Shown here piece by piece: positions 16,897-25,070 of a stretch of 42,937 nucleotides of DNA. Source of the DNA: Sporosarcina globispora (GTDB lineage: Bacteria > Bacillota > Bacilli > Bacillales > Cytobacillaceae). The DNA lies in NCBI RefSeq assembly GCF_001274725.1, contig NZ_LGUF01000007.1, positions 5,496,758 through 5,539,694 on the forward strand, in the 5' to 3' direction. A program made the position numbers and the translations under genes. Position 1 is the stretch's first letter. Each line of letters starts with the position of its first letter. The notes under the pieces are model-generated. The model did not search any database, had not been told where the DNA came from, and was given only the letters and a program-made list of their open reading frames with translations.

Positions 16897-16971
16897 GTTC
16901 ATTCCCCCTTTTTGGATTTAGAGTGAGACTTGCAAATTCTAGAAAACTCTATAAGTTTAGGGGATTTTTTC

Positions 16972-16996
16972 ATTATAACCTTATACCTGATAGGGA
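16972..16996 (-). promoter_or_regulatory. FabH promoter with FapR-like operator
   Basis: On the plus strand TACCTGATA (16984-16992) is identical to the centre of the FapR operator consensus TTAGTACCTGATACTAA, although the outer bases match poorly. It lies next to a minus-strand TATAAT (16972-16977), about 85 bases before fabH. FapR is the malonyl-CoA-responsive repressor of fatty acid genes in Bacillus, and fabH genes are known targets. Confidence 0.6.
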
Positions 16997-17192
16997 TATG
17001 AAAATAAAGATTATGTTAGGAGTAAATTCAGGGAAGTATTCTTTTGAAATATAACCTTGTAGATTTTAAGAATAATGTAGAAATTTTGGGTGCTTATTTA
17101 TCATATTATATCCAAAATTTTAATTCTTTGGGAGATTTTTGTAGATTTTTGGCTAATTATTAATGGGTAAAAAATAAATTAGGAGGGAGAAA

Positions 17193-17327
17193 ATGAAGAA
17201 AATTAGTAGAATTGTTTGTTTTATCCTTTTGCCTTCGGTCTTTTTATAACCTTATGCAAAAGCTGTGAGTGCCGCTGAAGGAGCAGATTCTCCTAATTTC
17301 GATGGGGTGCAAGAAAAAGAAAACTAA
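17193..17327 (+). pseudogene. Small secreted peptide gene with an in-frame stop
   Basis: A strong AGGAGGGAG precedes an ATG that opens MKKISRIVCFILLPSVFL, a signal peptide. Codon 19 is TAA (17247-17249), and the same frame continues PYAKAVSAAEGADSPNFDG to a stop at 17327. Read through, it is a 44-residue pre-peptide with an A-x-A cleavage site (VSA-AEG), resembling small exported or signalling peptides. It is broken by one nonsense change or sequencing error. It overlaps the end of the convergent membrane gene. Confidence 0.55.
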
Positions 17328-17568
17328 TAAAATAAAAAATGCAAGATACTATAAAAAGTGCAAAGATTCCTGGTGAAAAAAACAAATATAAACTAAATGG
17401 CAGCGACCAAACAAACGCAAAGAACATTAGCCATTGTTTAAAAGTTATTGAAGCAAAGAGGGCTAAACAAGCTGGAAGAAATAACATAAGAAACGTAATT
17501 ACTAATGGCTCAGTTTCATTTGTGTTTGAGTATGGATTATAAAAACTAAATACAATCCATAAAATCAT
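17293..17568 (-). CDS. Hypothetical membrane protein, possibly 5'-truncated
   Basis: The 91 residues contain three hydrophobic segments (VITFLMLFLPACLALFAS, WLMFFAFVWSLPFSLYLFF and IFALFIVSCIFYFISFLFL). The frame is open for about 17 codons upstream of the ATG (ELILGGLGAISV) with no start codon, so the N-terminus may be lost. I do not recognise the family. A GNAT gene fragment lies upstream. Confidence 0.5.
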   Translation of the reverse strand: MILWIVFSFYNPYSNTNETEPLVITFLMLFLPACLALFASITFKQWLMFFAFVWSLPFSLYLFFSPGIFALFIVSCIFYFISFLFLAPHRN

Positions 17569-17622
17569 AACTGAAATTGCTCCTAATCCCCCTAAGATCA
17601 GTTCACATTCATTAATTTAATA

Positions 17623-17745
17623 TTAAATAGACACAGAATAAACATACACTTCTTTTCCCCATTTGTTTATAGTTTTCATCTTCTCCATATCAATTCTTTC
17701 AGCGACTTTAATAGAAGGACTATTGTTTACATCGGGCAATGAGAC
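17623..17745 (-). pseudogene. GNAT acetyltransferase, C-terminal fragment
   Basis: The reading frame PDVNNSPSIKVAERIDMEKM followed by KTINKWGKEVYVYSV is the characteristic C-terminal end of RimJ/RimL-type acetyltransferases (N-x-x-S-x-x-x-A-E-R-I-G/D-M). No start or acetyl-CoA motif remains, so only about 40 residues of the gene survive. Confidence 0.6.
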
Positions 17746-17976
17746 CCTCCTATTTAATTTTAATCGTTCATTATTTATTATGTGTAATAGACTTAATTAA
17801 TGGTATAACCCTTGTAGAACCTTATTCGACTAATCTCCGTTTATTCAAAAAGAAAAAGCCGCCTAATGGCAGCAAGATCCCAGTGAATGTTCCCATAATT
17901 ATAAAAAAACCTGTTTGTTAAAGAATGAAATTACTGCCTTCTGCAGGTAGTCCGTTCCCAAATTTCCGTACTAAAT
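17746..17976. other. Intergenic, with composite repeat hairpin
   Basis: The hairpin element aaaagccgcctaatggcagc (17854-17873) of the composite repeat family lies here. The 60-residue plus-strand frame across it is not coding. Confidence 0.5.
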
Positions 17977-18543
17977 TTAGACCCTCAGCGAGCCGCGGAA
18001 CCCCCTTGCACCATAGTAGGAGTCTGCTCCATTGTGGTACATAAAGACAGTGTCGTAGCGGCGGTCACAAAAGATAGCCCCGCCAAGCTTTCTTATATTA
18101 GCAGGTGTTTGTACCCAGCTCGATGTTTTCAAATCGAAATTTTCAAGTTCCTGCATCTCCCGGTATTGTTCTTCCGTTAAAAGTTCAATCCCCATGGCAG
18201 CTGCCATATCCATAGCGCTATTTTCCGGTTTGTGTTTTTTCCTTGATTCCAGTGCTTCACGGTCGTAACAAACACTTCTGCGGCCTTTAGGACTTTCCAC
18301 TGTACAATCATAAAATATGTATTCGCCCGTCTCTTCATCATGGCCGACAACATCCGGTTCACCGCCAGTGCCTTCCATTTCATTGAGTGACCACAATTTT
18401 TCAGGATTATCTTCGAGCTTAGCTTGTACATCAGCCCATTCCATACTTTCATGCCTGTGCATATTTTTCTCAAAACGGGCTTTCAAGGTTTTGAGCAGTT
18501 TTTCACGCTGTTCTGGTGACAGCTCCTTATTTTCCTTTGTCAT
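17977..18543 (-). CDS. DUF4256 family protein
   Basis: The 188-residue soluble protein shows MHRHESMEWADVQAKLE, WSLNEMEGTGGEPDVVGH, YIFYDCTVESPKGRRSVCYD, LTEEQYREMQ and FMYHNGADSYYGARGFRGSL. These conserved blocks define DUF4256, which is widespread in Bacilli and of unknown function. Conserved His, Asp, Cys and Tyr residues hint at an enzyme. AAGGAGGAACTAGC precedes the ATG. It stands alone. Confidence 0.85.
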   Translation of the reverse strand: MTKENKELSPEQREKLLKTLKARFEKNMHRHESMEWADVQAKLEDNPEKLWSLNEMEGTGGEPDVVGHDEETGEYIFYDCTVESPKGRRSVCYDREALESRKKHKPENSAMDMAAAMGIELLTEEQYREMQELENFDLKTSSWVQTPANIRKLGGAIFCDRRYDTVFMYHNGADSYYGARGFRGSLRV

Positions 18544-18691
18544 GCTAGTTCCTCCTTGTTTTTACTCAATATTATATAACGACAATCTGCACAGTTTCTT
18601 GTTGTTCATATTCACACTTAATGTAATAGTATTATAAAGATAATTTTTTTAAAAGTTTACATTAACTAAACTCCAAATTTTCGAAGAAAAA

Positions 18692-18728
18692 AAACACTAA
18701 CAAATATGAACATCATTTGTTAGTGTTT
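18692..18728. terminator. Intrinsic terminator of the symporter gene
   Basis: Perfect 14-bp arms (AAACACTAACAAAT at 692-705, complement at 715-728) lie just past the stop codon of the symporter gene, with an A-run giving a T-run on the minus strand. Confidence 0.9.
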
Positions 18729-18737
18729 ACCAATATA

Positions 18738-20000
18738 TTATGAAGCTTGCTCAAATCTTTCTTCTGCTGGAGGGTTAAATTGACCTTCCCACTTGGCAAT
18801 AACAATCGCCGCCAGTGAGTTACCCACCACGTTAACCGCTGTTCGGCCCATATCAAGGATACGGTCGATGCCGGCAATAAAGGCAAGGCCTTCTGCAGGC
18901 AATCCAATTGTGCTGAATGTAGCCAGCAGCACGACAAAGGATACGCCTGGCACCCCCGCCATTCCTTTCGATGTAACCATCAGTACTAACATTAACGTAA
19001 TTTGCTCCCCTATGCTTAATTCTATGCCATACATTTGTGCAATAAATAAGGAGGCAATGGCCTGATATAAAACGGATCCGTCCAGGTTAAAAGAGTAGCC
19101 TGTTGGAATAACGAATGATGAAATATGTTTCGGGCTTCCCGCTTTCTCCATTTTGTCCATGATTCTCGGAAGCACAGTTTCTGAACTTGCTGTTGAAAAT
19201 GCCAAGATTAATTCTTCTTTTATCATCTTCAATAACTTAAAGATGCTAAACCCGACAACTTTGGCCGTCACTCCTAGCACAACAAGAACAAAGAAGATCA
19301 TAGCTCCATATACAGTAAGCGCTAACTTACCCAACGGAATCAGTGAGGCAAAGCCATACTTAGAAATCGTTACACCAATTAAGGCAAATACCCCGACTGG
19401 TGCATACTTCATAAATAGGTTTGTCACATAGAACATGGCCTTTGCCGTACCCTCGAAAAATCTCAGTACAGGTTTTCCTGTATCTCCAATTGCTGCGATT
19501 CCGAGGCCAAATACAACAGCAAAGAAGATAATCGCCAGCATATCGCCTTCAACCATAGCCTGTACTGGGTTAGTAGGCACAATATGCAAAAATGTATCGG
19601 CTATCGACTTGCTTTCCTGCTCTTCATTGGTTTCGACATAGCTTGAAATGTCACTTTGCTGCAGGCTGTCCATATTCAGGCCGACACCAGGCTGAAAGAC
19701 ATTACCAGCAATTAGGCCAACCAAGATGGCAACCAATGTCATGCCAATAAAATAAGACAATGATTTAACACCAAGCTTACCAACTGATTTTATATCTCCA
19801 ACACCAGCAATGGCAACAATAATCGTTGATAGTACAATTGGTACAACGATCATTTTAATTAAGCGGATAAAAAGATCGCCTAACGGCTGCAGGATACTTT
19901 GCGCCGTTTCGCTTCCATAGAAAAGACCGCCAACCGCAATCCCCAAAATAAGACCAATGAAAATTTGAGTGGCTAAACTAAATTTAATTTTCTTCATCAA
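18738..20000 (-). CDS. gltP: Dicarboxylate/amino acid:cation symporter (GltP/GltT type)
   Basis: The 420-residue membrane transporter of the DAACS family takes up glutamate, aspartate or C4-dicarboxylates with Na+ or H+. It has eight or so hydrophobic segments and the two hairpin motifs: LAFSTASSETVLPRIM (the serine-rich HP1), VIPTGYSFNLDGSVLYQAIASLFIAQ (the NMDGT-like TM7 motif) and GMAGVPGVSFVVLLA with DRILDMGRTAVNVVGNSLA (HP2 and TM8). GAAGGTGGGG precedes the ATG. It is a single gene with a terminator at 18692-18728, and a c-di-AMP riboswitch lies about 135 bases upstream, tying uptake of an osmotically active anion to c-di-AMP. Confidence 0.9.
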   Translation of the reverse strand: MMKKIKFSLATQIFIGLILGIAVGGLFYGSETAQSILQPLGDLFIRLIKMIVVPIVLSTIIVAIAGVGDIKSVGKLGVKSLSYFIGMTLVAILVGLIAGNVFQPGVGLNMDSLQQSDISSYVETNEEQESKSIADTFLHIVPTNPVQAMVEGDMLAIIFFAVVFGLGIAAIGDTGKPVLRFFEGTAKAMFYVTNLFMKYAPVGVFALIGVTISKYGFASLIPLGKLALTVYGAMIFFVLVVLGVTAKVVGFSIFKLLKMIKEELILAFSTASSETVLPRIMDKMEKAGSPKHISSFVIPTGYSFNLDGSVLYQAIASLFIAQMYGIELSIGEQITLMLVLMVTSKGMAGVPGVSFVVLLATFSTIGLPAEGLAFIAGIDRILDMGRTAVNVVGNSLAAIVIAKWEGQFNPPAEERFEQAS

Positions 20001-20133
20001 TTACCCCACCTTCAATTTTAGTTATATACGTGCTGCACAGGCAAGGGAAACAAAGATGATCTCAACAAAAAAGAAAATCGACAAAAAATGCGGATTTGTC
20101 AATTCACACTAATTCATATACTCTTATGTTTCC

Positions 20134-20246
20134 TTAAACGCTGACGAGGTTAGCTTTCGGGTTAGGACTGTGGAAACAGTAAGCCCTTCCGTCTATCGGA
20201 TTCACCCCAAGCGGAAACTCCGCTGTAAATATTGGGTCCCCCGTTC
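20134..20246 (-). promoter_or_regulatory. c-di-AMP riboswitch (ydaO/yuaA leader)
   Basis: The minus-strand RNA carries the ydaO signature in order: GGGGGACCC, GCGGAG-TTT-CCGC, TTGGGGTGAATCCG, GACGGAAGGGCTTAC, CCTAACCCGAAAGC and CTAACCTCGTCAGCGTT. These match the conserved ligand-binding blocks of the B. subtilis ydaO leader. Such riboswitches usually shut off expression when c-di-AMP is high. An AT-rich hairpin with a T-rich tail (GACAAA/TTTGTC, about 20081-20101) follows and could be the terminator, but it is weak. Confidence 0.92.
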
Positions 20247-20484
20247 TTAAAATAAGATTAAGCATAGTACATAGATCACTTGATTATTATATTATTTTGA
20301 AATATTTTTTGTAAATAGTTAAGTTTTCCCTGTGAAGTTTGACCTATTATTGGAGCAAGGTTCAACTTGAGTTATTTACACCTTCATTTTTGACCTAAAT
20401 TGCCCTTTTTAGTAAAAAAAATAGCCGCCAATTAGCAGCTGGATCTTAAAGTATTGGACACGATAAATGAATATCGAAATAGCT
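20247..20484. other. Intergenic region between riboswitch and fosB
   Basis: It contains the promoter region of the symporter leader and, at 20392-20445, a degenerate copy of the composite repeat (aattgccctttttagtaaaa followed by tagccgccaattagcagct), which probably serves as the fosB terminator. Confidence 0.55.
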
Positions 20485-20907
20485 TTAGTCGAAAAATTCC
20501 ATATGTGTTTTTTCTTGTTTGTAATACTCTAATCTATCTTTTAAAGTGCCAGTATGAAACTCAAATTTATGTCCATCAGGGTCAGTAAAGTAAATAGATT
20601 TTTTGTCTCTTTCGTCTCTTAGGCGACCTGACAATATGTTCACATTTAACTCATTTAATTTCTCATGCATTTTATCAAATTCTGCTGCATCTATTGAAAA
20701 GGCAATGTGGGTATATGATTGGTTTATTTCATTTCGCGGAATGTCTCTTTCCACATTAAGCGCAAGCCACATACCATTTAAATCAAAGTAAGCAGTGTTT
20801 CTTCCTTTTACCAATAATTTAGCATCAAATACTTTCTGGTAAAAGCTTATGGATTTTTCTAAGTTAGAAACTGAAAATAACAAATGATTAAGACCTTTTA
20901 TTATCAA
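20485..20907 (-). CDS. fosB: Metallothiol transferase FosB (fosfomycin resistance)
   Basis: The 140-residue VOC-fold enzyme opens the epoxide of fosfomycin using bacillithiol or cysteine with a divalent metal. It closely follows B. subtilis Fos[21 protein letters not shown] (first metal His), [25 protein letters not shown] (second His), [14 protein letters not shown] and [20 protein letters not shown] (metal Glu), ending KTHMEFFD. I prefer the TTG start at 20907, since GGGGTG lies 6 bases before it; the GTG at 20916 sits inside that ribosome site. The gene lies beside a chloramphenicol acetyltransferase and bcrC, although bcrC and fosB are also ordinary Bacillus chromosomal genes. Confidence 0.93.
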   Translation of the reverse strand: MIIKGLNHLLFSVSNLEKSISFYQKVFDAKLLVKGRNTAYFDLNGMWLALNVERDIPRNEINQSYTHIAFSIDAAEFDKMHEKLNELNVNILSGRLRDERDKKSIYFTDPDGHKFEFHTGTLKDRLEYYKQEKTHMEFFD

Positions 20908-21068
20908 CTTTATCACCCCAATATAGTATTTTAATGTACCAGCCGCTTAGTTATATACCGTTATTTAAGTATCTTCCAATAAAAAGGATATAGGACTGGG
21001 CAATATGTTAAAATTCAGAAAGATATTTGATACAATTTTATTAACTCCTAAGCAAGGGATTGAAACAA

Positions 21069-21098
21069 ATGAAAAAAGCTGACAATTCGGCCTCCTAA
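21069..21098 (+). CDS. Leader peptide of the cat gene
   Basis: ATG-AAA-AAA-GCT-GAC-AAT-TCG-GCC-TCC-TAA encodes MKKADNSAS, the size and type of the 9-residue leaders of inducible staphylococcal and Bacillus cat genes. Its last codons form the left arm of the hairpin that hides the cat ribosome site. Chloramphenicol-stalled ribosomes on such leaders open the hairpin. Confidence 0.85.
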   Translation: MKKADNSAS

Positions 21099-21128
21099 AT
21101 ACAGTATAGATAATAATTTTGGAGGCCG
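21088..21128 (+). promoter_or_regulatory. Translational attenuator hairpin of cat
   Basis: CGGCCTCC (21088-21095) is the exact complement of GGAGGCCG (21121-21128), which contains the cat Shine-Dalgarno sequence. In the absence of a ribosome stalled on the leader, the site would be sequestered. Confidence 0.9.
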
Positions 21129-21134
21129 TTGAAA

Positions 21135-21785
21135 ATGAAATTTAATAAAATTGACTTAGAGAATTGGAAAAGAAAAGAGATTTTTAATCATTATTTGAAT
21201 CAGCAAACAACTTTTTGTATAACTACAGAAATTGATATAAGTGAATTACATCGAGTTACTAAACAAAAAGGATATAAATTCTATCCTGTATTCATTTTCA
21301 TAGTAACTAGTGTAGTAAATTCAAATAAGGTTTTTAGAACTAACTTCAATAGTGAGGGAGAATTAGGTTATTGGGATAAGTTAGACCCTATGTATACAGT
21401 ATTTGATCATAAGACAGAGTCATTTTCTGGTATATGGACTCATGCAAAAGGCAATTTCAAAGAGTTTTATGATATGTACCTTTCAGATGTAAAAACATAT
21501 ACTGGAACAGGAAAATTGTTTCCAAAAACACCAATACCCGAAAACACTGTTTCTATCTCTATGGTTCCTTGGACTTCGTTTACTGGTTTTAACTTAAATA
21601 TTAATAACAACACTAATTACCTTCTGCCAATTATCACTGGAGGGAAATTTATTAATAAAGGCGGTTCAATCTACTTACCGATATCTATGCAAGTCCATCA
21701 TTCTGTTTGTGATGGATATCATGCAGGGATTTTTATGAACAGTGTTCAAAAACTAGCGGAAAATACGGCTGACTGGCTTTTATAA
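21135..21785 (+). CDS. cat: Chloramphenicol O-acetyltransferase, type A (pC194-like)
   Basis: The 216-residue trimeric enzyme transfers acetyl from acetyl-CoA to chloramphenicol. It opens MKFNKIDLENWKRKEIFNHY, nearly the same as pC194 Cat, and continues with FCITTEIDIS, YKFYPVFIF, GELGYWDKLDP, PWTSFTGFNLNINNN and the active-site block QVHHSVCDGYHAG with the catalytic His. I chose ATG at 21135, which lies 9 bases from GGAGG; the TTG at 21129 is too close. Expression should be drug-inducible through the leader peptide and hairpin at 21069-21128. It is plus-strand, AT-rich and ends in its own terminator (21794-21821), consistent with acquisition as a self-contained unit. Confidence 0.96.
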   Translation: MKFNKIDLENWKRKEIFNHYLNQQTTFCITTEIDISELHRVTKQKGYKFYPVFIFIVTSVVNSNKVFRTNFNSEGELGYWDKLDPMYTVFDHKTESFSGIWTHAKGNFKEFYDMYLSDVKTYTGTGKLFPKTPIPENTVSISMVPWTSFTGFNLNINNNTNYLLPIITGGKFINKGGSIYLPISMQVHHSVCDGYHAGIFMNSVQKLAENTADWLL

Positions 21786-21793
21786 TTAATCAG

Positions 21794-21821
21794 ACACCGA
21801 CTGTAAGATTTCAGTCGGTGT
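21794..21821 (+). terminator. Intrinsic terminator of cat
   Basis: ACACCGACTG pairs with CAGTCGGTGT around an 8-base loop and is followed by TTTATT. Confidence 0.9.
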
Positions 21822-22024
21822 TTTATTGTTACTATACTGCCACATTATTTCAATAAAATAAGACCCTTCACCTTCTTGAAGAATGGCCTCCTTTAGATCA
21901 GCCAAAGAATAAAAGTTCATTTATTTGGAGCAGGGCTTTATTTGAAATCTTATACAACTAATTATTATGCTGATGTCCTCTCAATTGAACAACTTAGTTT
22001 TGTGAAAGAGTTTAGAGCATTAAA

Positions 22025-22624
22025 TTATAATTCTCTGGACTTATCTCTGCCAGGTAAAATATGCTTCTCCCCTTTTTCGTAAAGCGATAGTAATTTTTCT
22101 ATAAACTCGAGGCGAGGGACAATGAAAGAAACTATAAAAGCCGAAACAATACTGATTAGCGCTCCAGTCAAGACATCTGCAGGATAGTGAACCCCCACCC
22201 ATATACGGGAAATGCCAACAAAAAGGGCGATTATGATCCAAGTGAACCCCCATCTTTTTTGATAGATGCAAAAAGTCGTACAAAATGCAAAGAATAAAAT
22301 GGTATGGTCGCTTGGAAAAGAATTATCCACTGCTTTCTCTATTAACTTATTTACATTAGATAATTCAGCAAATGGCTGATAGTTTGAATGCAACTTTCCA
22401 GCAATTTTCCCGATCATTTCAGCCGCGATAAAGGCGATAGCAGCCGAAATGATCATAATCCTGTTTTCTCTTCTCCTGGTAAACCAGAATATTAAAGCCA
22501 TTAATCCAAGGACAAATACCATATATTCGGCTATAAATATGAAAGTACTGTTTAAATATGTATGTTCTTTACCAAAGTCATTAATCAGCCTAAACAATTC
22601 CACGTTCATTTGAGATAAATTCAC
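22025..22624 (-). CDS. bcrC: Undecaprenyl-diphosphatase BcrC (PAP2 family)
   Basis: The 199-residue membrane enzyme dephosphorylates undecaprenyl pyrophosphate to recycle the peptidoglycan lipid carrier, and its activity gives bacitracin tolerance. It has five to six hydrophobic segments and the PAP2 signature: GKLHSNYQPF (motif 1, with Q where many PAP2 enzymes have R), NSFPSDHTILFF (motif 2) and SRIWVGVHYPADVL (motif 3). I chose the GTG start at 22624 because AGGAAGGAAG precedes it; the upstream in-frame codons lie before this site. It is monocistronic. Confidence 0.88.
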   Translation of the reverse strand: MNLSQMNVELFRLINDFGKEHTYLNSTFIFIAEYMVFVLGLMALIFWFTRRRENRIMIISAAIAFIAAEMIGKIAGKLHSNYQPFAELSNVNKLIEKAVDNSFPSDHTILFFAFCTTFCIYQKRWGFTWIIIALFVGISRIWVGVHYPADVLTGALISIVSAFIVSFIVPRLEFIEKLLSLYEKGEKHILPGRDKSREL

Positions 22625-22648
22625 ATATATACTTCCTTCCTGATACAA

Positions 22649-23035
22649 AGCTATGAAAGAAGTATAGACAATCTTTTGTTAGTTAAAAATCGATTTACCT
22701 TACACTAATCTAACAATTATGTAATATTAACATTAGCAGCTGATATCAGAAGCTGGAAAAGAAAAATTCTTTACTTCAGCACAAAGCAAAAAAAGCATTT
22801 GGCTCCGCCTGCGCCAAATACAATGATAGCCACACATGCTACCCCCGCTAAATATAAATTAGCATTTTTGTTTTAATTAAATTGAACAAGACTGTAAACC
22901 TTTTATTAAAATTTCCAATTCAAAAACACTGTGTTGTTATTCAACAAGTCAGCCCCTTGAGCTGAATATAAAAAGCCGCCTGGAATCGGCAGCCCTTGAA
23001 CATGACTTGCATCATTTAAAAAGGTCCCCTGCTTA
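22649..23035. other. Intergenic region with remnant and composite repeat
   Basis: A minus-strand open stretch near 22768-22866 reads ANLYLAGVACVAIIVFGAGG then CFFCFVLK without a start codon and is probably a remnant. A composite repeat with hairpin (gtcagccccttgagctgaat, then GCCG-cctggaat-CGGC at 22976-22991) lies before the DUF3626 gene. Confidence 0.5.
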
Positions 23036-24124
23036 TTATATTGAATACGGCTTTCCATACTTGACCAAAACATGCCACAAAAGCTTTAATTCCTGAAGAT
23101 TCTCCTTAAATGATCCACGCTCCTGCCACTTTTGAGGATTCCGGTGTAAATCCATTACGGCTGAACCAATTACACTTGCATTGATACAATTATTTTGTGC
23201 AATGAGTTTTGCGAGGGAAGGCATAGACGGTCCTCTAAAGTCAAAAGGTACTTCTTCTGTCTGAAGAGCAAAGCCCCTATGCCAATATAATTTTATTGAA
23301 TAAGTAAGGCACAGATTTTCTAAGATTCTTCCTATATTAGTACCTTTAAAAGAAGGATCTGCCACCAGCACTTCAACGTCTTCTGTAAGTGAAACGTCAC
23401 CATGAACTTGGGCTTCAATATAGTGATTAAGGTTCCGCTTTGGTTCCTTATCAGCTGGGTCCATTAACGGCTTTGGCAGATTAGCCATCAAATGATTGAC
23501 TAATCTGCCTGGTGTCATTTCTCTTTCGCCAATTGTGAATTCGCTGGTGAACGCATCTTCCAGCATGGCTCCCAAAATGAGGCTGAATTCTTCGTATGTC
23601 CCCTTTTCCATTGGTTCCTGATAAGAATCCAGGTACGTAAACGTAGAACGGCAGGATACTTCAGGATATAAAAGAAAGTAGCATGAACCAAAGCGCGGAG
23701 CTGGCCCGTCCGGGTGAACCATTACATTCAGTGCACCGTATTTTGGACGTTCCCCATTAGTAGTGCCCTCCGTTTGATATGCCCCTCCAAACATCTTATT
23801 CTCCCAAAGGTCACGATCACCGCCTGGATGAGCCGATACACTGCCGTTTGATATTAGGGTTTCAAACTGGCTCTTATATTTTCCTTGCTCTAATAGTGCT
23901 TCAGCAACGCTTTTCATAGCTGAATCTGGCCTGTCAGGATGAAAATGGAGTCCGATCCTCGCATTAGCTTTCAGACTGCTAACCGCAGAATCAAAAACGT
24001 CAACTGAGATATTTGACATGTTCAGAATATGATTTATTGTTTCATTAGATTTAGACTTTTCTTTCCTGGCGTAATTCGAAATATATTCCATAGCCAACTG
24101 TTGAGACTTTGTTAATCCAGCCAT
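23036..24124 (-). CDS. DUF3626 domain protein
   Basis: The 362-residue protein begins MAGLTKSQQLAMEYI and carries the DUF3626 blocks LHFHPDRP, VAEALLEQGKYKSQFET, ISNGSVSAHPGGDRDLWE, MFGGAYQTEG, PKYGALNVM and RFGSCYFLLYPEVS. The C-terminal half includes YIEAQVHGDVSL. The conserved His, Arg and Asp residues suggest an enzyme or toxin-like fold, but no activity is established to my knowledge. I chose ATG at 24124 (GGAGGG 9 bases upstream) over the longer frame to 24163. It stands alone between the bcrC and hydrolase genes. Confidence 0.82.
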   Translation of the reverse strand: MAGLTKSQQLAMEYISNYARKEKSKSNETINHILNMSNISVDVFDSAVSSLKANARIGLHFHPDRPDSAMKSVAEALLEQGKYKSQFETLISNGSVSAHPGGDRDLWENKMFGGAYQTEGTTNGERPKYGALNVMVHPDGPAPRFGSCYFLLYPEVSCRSTFTYLDSYQEPMEKGTYEEFSLILGAMLEDAFTSEFTIGEREMTPGRLVNHLMANLPKPLMDPADKEPKRNLNHYIEAQVHGDVSLTEDVEVLVADPSFKGTNIGRILENLCLTYSIKLYWHRGFALQTEEVPFDFRGPSMPSLAKLIAQNNCINASVIGSAVMDLHRNPQKWQERGSFKENLQELKLLWHVLVKYGKPYSI

Positions 24125-24286
24125 AAAAGCAGTCCCTCCATAAATTGTTATCTTATGTAACATAATAATGGGTATTGTTCATTTAACCAGGCGCTTGGCA
24201 ATAAACTGCCACAAGCCCTTTTCCATTCAAGACAAAGCCATGAGGGCAGTTACCTTTGTCTCTCCACTACTCAAACGGGTGTTCAG

Positions 24287-24889
24287 CTAAATTGTCTGTG
24301 ACACTCTCAATAAAAAATCCATCGTTTTGCTAAATGCTTCTTGTTCTGACTTTGCATCATATCTAGAAGAATAAGGGTCACTGAATCCGTGTTTTCCGGT
24401 AAATTTACGAATTTCAATTTTCTTTTTTTCTAAAGTTAATAGTAACTCGTCAACATTAAAAGATTGCTCTTCTTGCGGAAAAAATAGTAATGCAGGACAC
24501 TGGGGTGTTAAATCTGCATAGTCCCTGATACGTGATCCATAATATCCAACTATTCCATCAACACCATCTTCCTCAGAGCACATCCAGGCAACAGTGGCCC
24601 CTACACTGAATCCGATGATATATATTTGTTCGTATTCATCTTTAACATCTATTAACAAATCTTTGATTTTTTGTAAAGCGCGGGCAAACCCTACATGATC
24701 CATAAAATGACGATACGCGACTTCCTCTTGGGAATATTCATAAGGTGTTTCTCGTTCTAATAAATTTGGACAAAACACATCAAAATTTTGCTTTAATAAT
24801 GATTCACAAAAACTGTTCATATGTTGATTAATTCCATAGATTTCGTGGATTACGAGGATTAAAGAATTAGAATTACTCTGTCTTTTCAT
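24287..24889 (-). CDS. Dienelactone hydrolase-like alpha/beta hydrolase
   Basis: The 200-residue protein shows LILVIHEIYGINQHM (the strand carrying the DLH Glu), DVFCPNLL, a nucleophile elbow IIGFSVGATVAW (G-x-S-x-G), PALLFFPQEEQ and GKHGFSDPYSSRYD (catalytic His region). Many DLH enzymes use Cys as nucleophile; this one has Ser. The substrate is unknown. An open stretch CKEWIDEWEKKYGE ends 12 bases before its ATG but has no clear start. Confidence 0.78.
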   Translation of the reverse strand: MKRQSNSNSLILVIHEIYGINQHMNSFCESLLKQNFDVFCPNLLERETPYEYSQEEVAYRHFMDHVGFARALQKIKDLLIDVKDEYEQIYIIGFSVGATVAWMCSEEDGVDGIVGYYGSRIRDYADLTPQCPALLFFPQEEQSFNVDELLLTLEKKKIEIRKFTGKHGFSDPYSSRYDAKSEQEAFSKTMDFLLRVSQTI

Positions 24890-25024
24890 GATTGTGTCCC
24901 TTATTCACCATATTTTTTCTCCCATTCATCGATCCATTCTTTACACTTTATTCCACACAAAAACTTATTCTATATTTAAATGTTTTATTCCTTCATCATA
25001 TAAACACTCCTTTAAATCAAAAAA

Positions 25025-25041
25025 GCCGCCTATTTGGCAGC
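25025..25041. terminator. Composite-repeat hairpin, likely terminator
   Basis: GCCGCC-tatt-TGGCAGC lies after AAAAAA, just past the flavoprotein gene stop. Confidence 0.6.
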
Positions 25042-25070
25042 TAGACTTGAAGCAATACACTATTATGAAA

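Noticed and set aside
16053..16926. Several plus-strand ORFs over fabH
   Set aside because: They are shadows of the fabH reading frame, which has all catalytic motifs.
17739..17921. 60-residue plus-strand ORF
   Set aside because: It runs through the composite-repeat hairpin (gccgcc/ggcagc), has no ribosome site and resembles no protein.
20061..20101. Definite terminator of the c-di-AMP riboswitch
   Set aside because: The hairpin GACAAA/TTTGTC is short and AT-rich, so it is not listed as a separate terminator.
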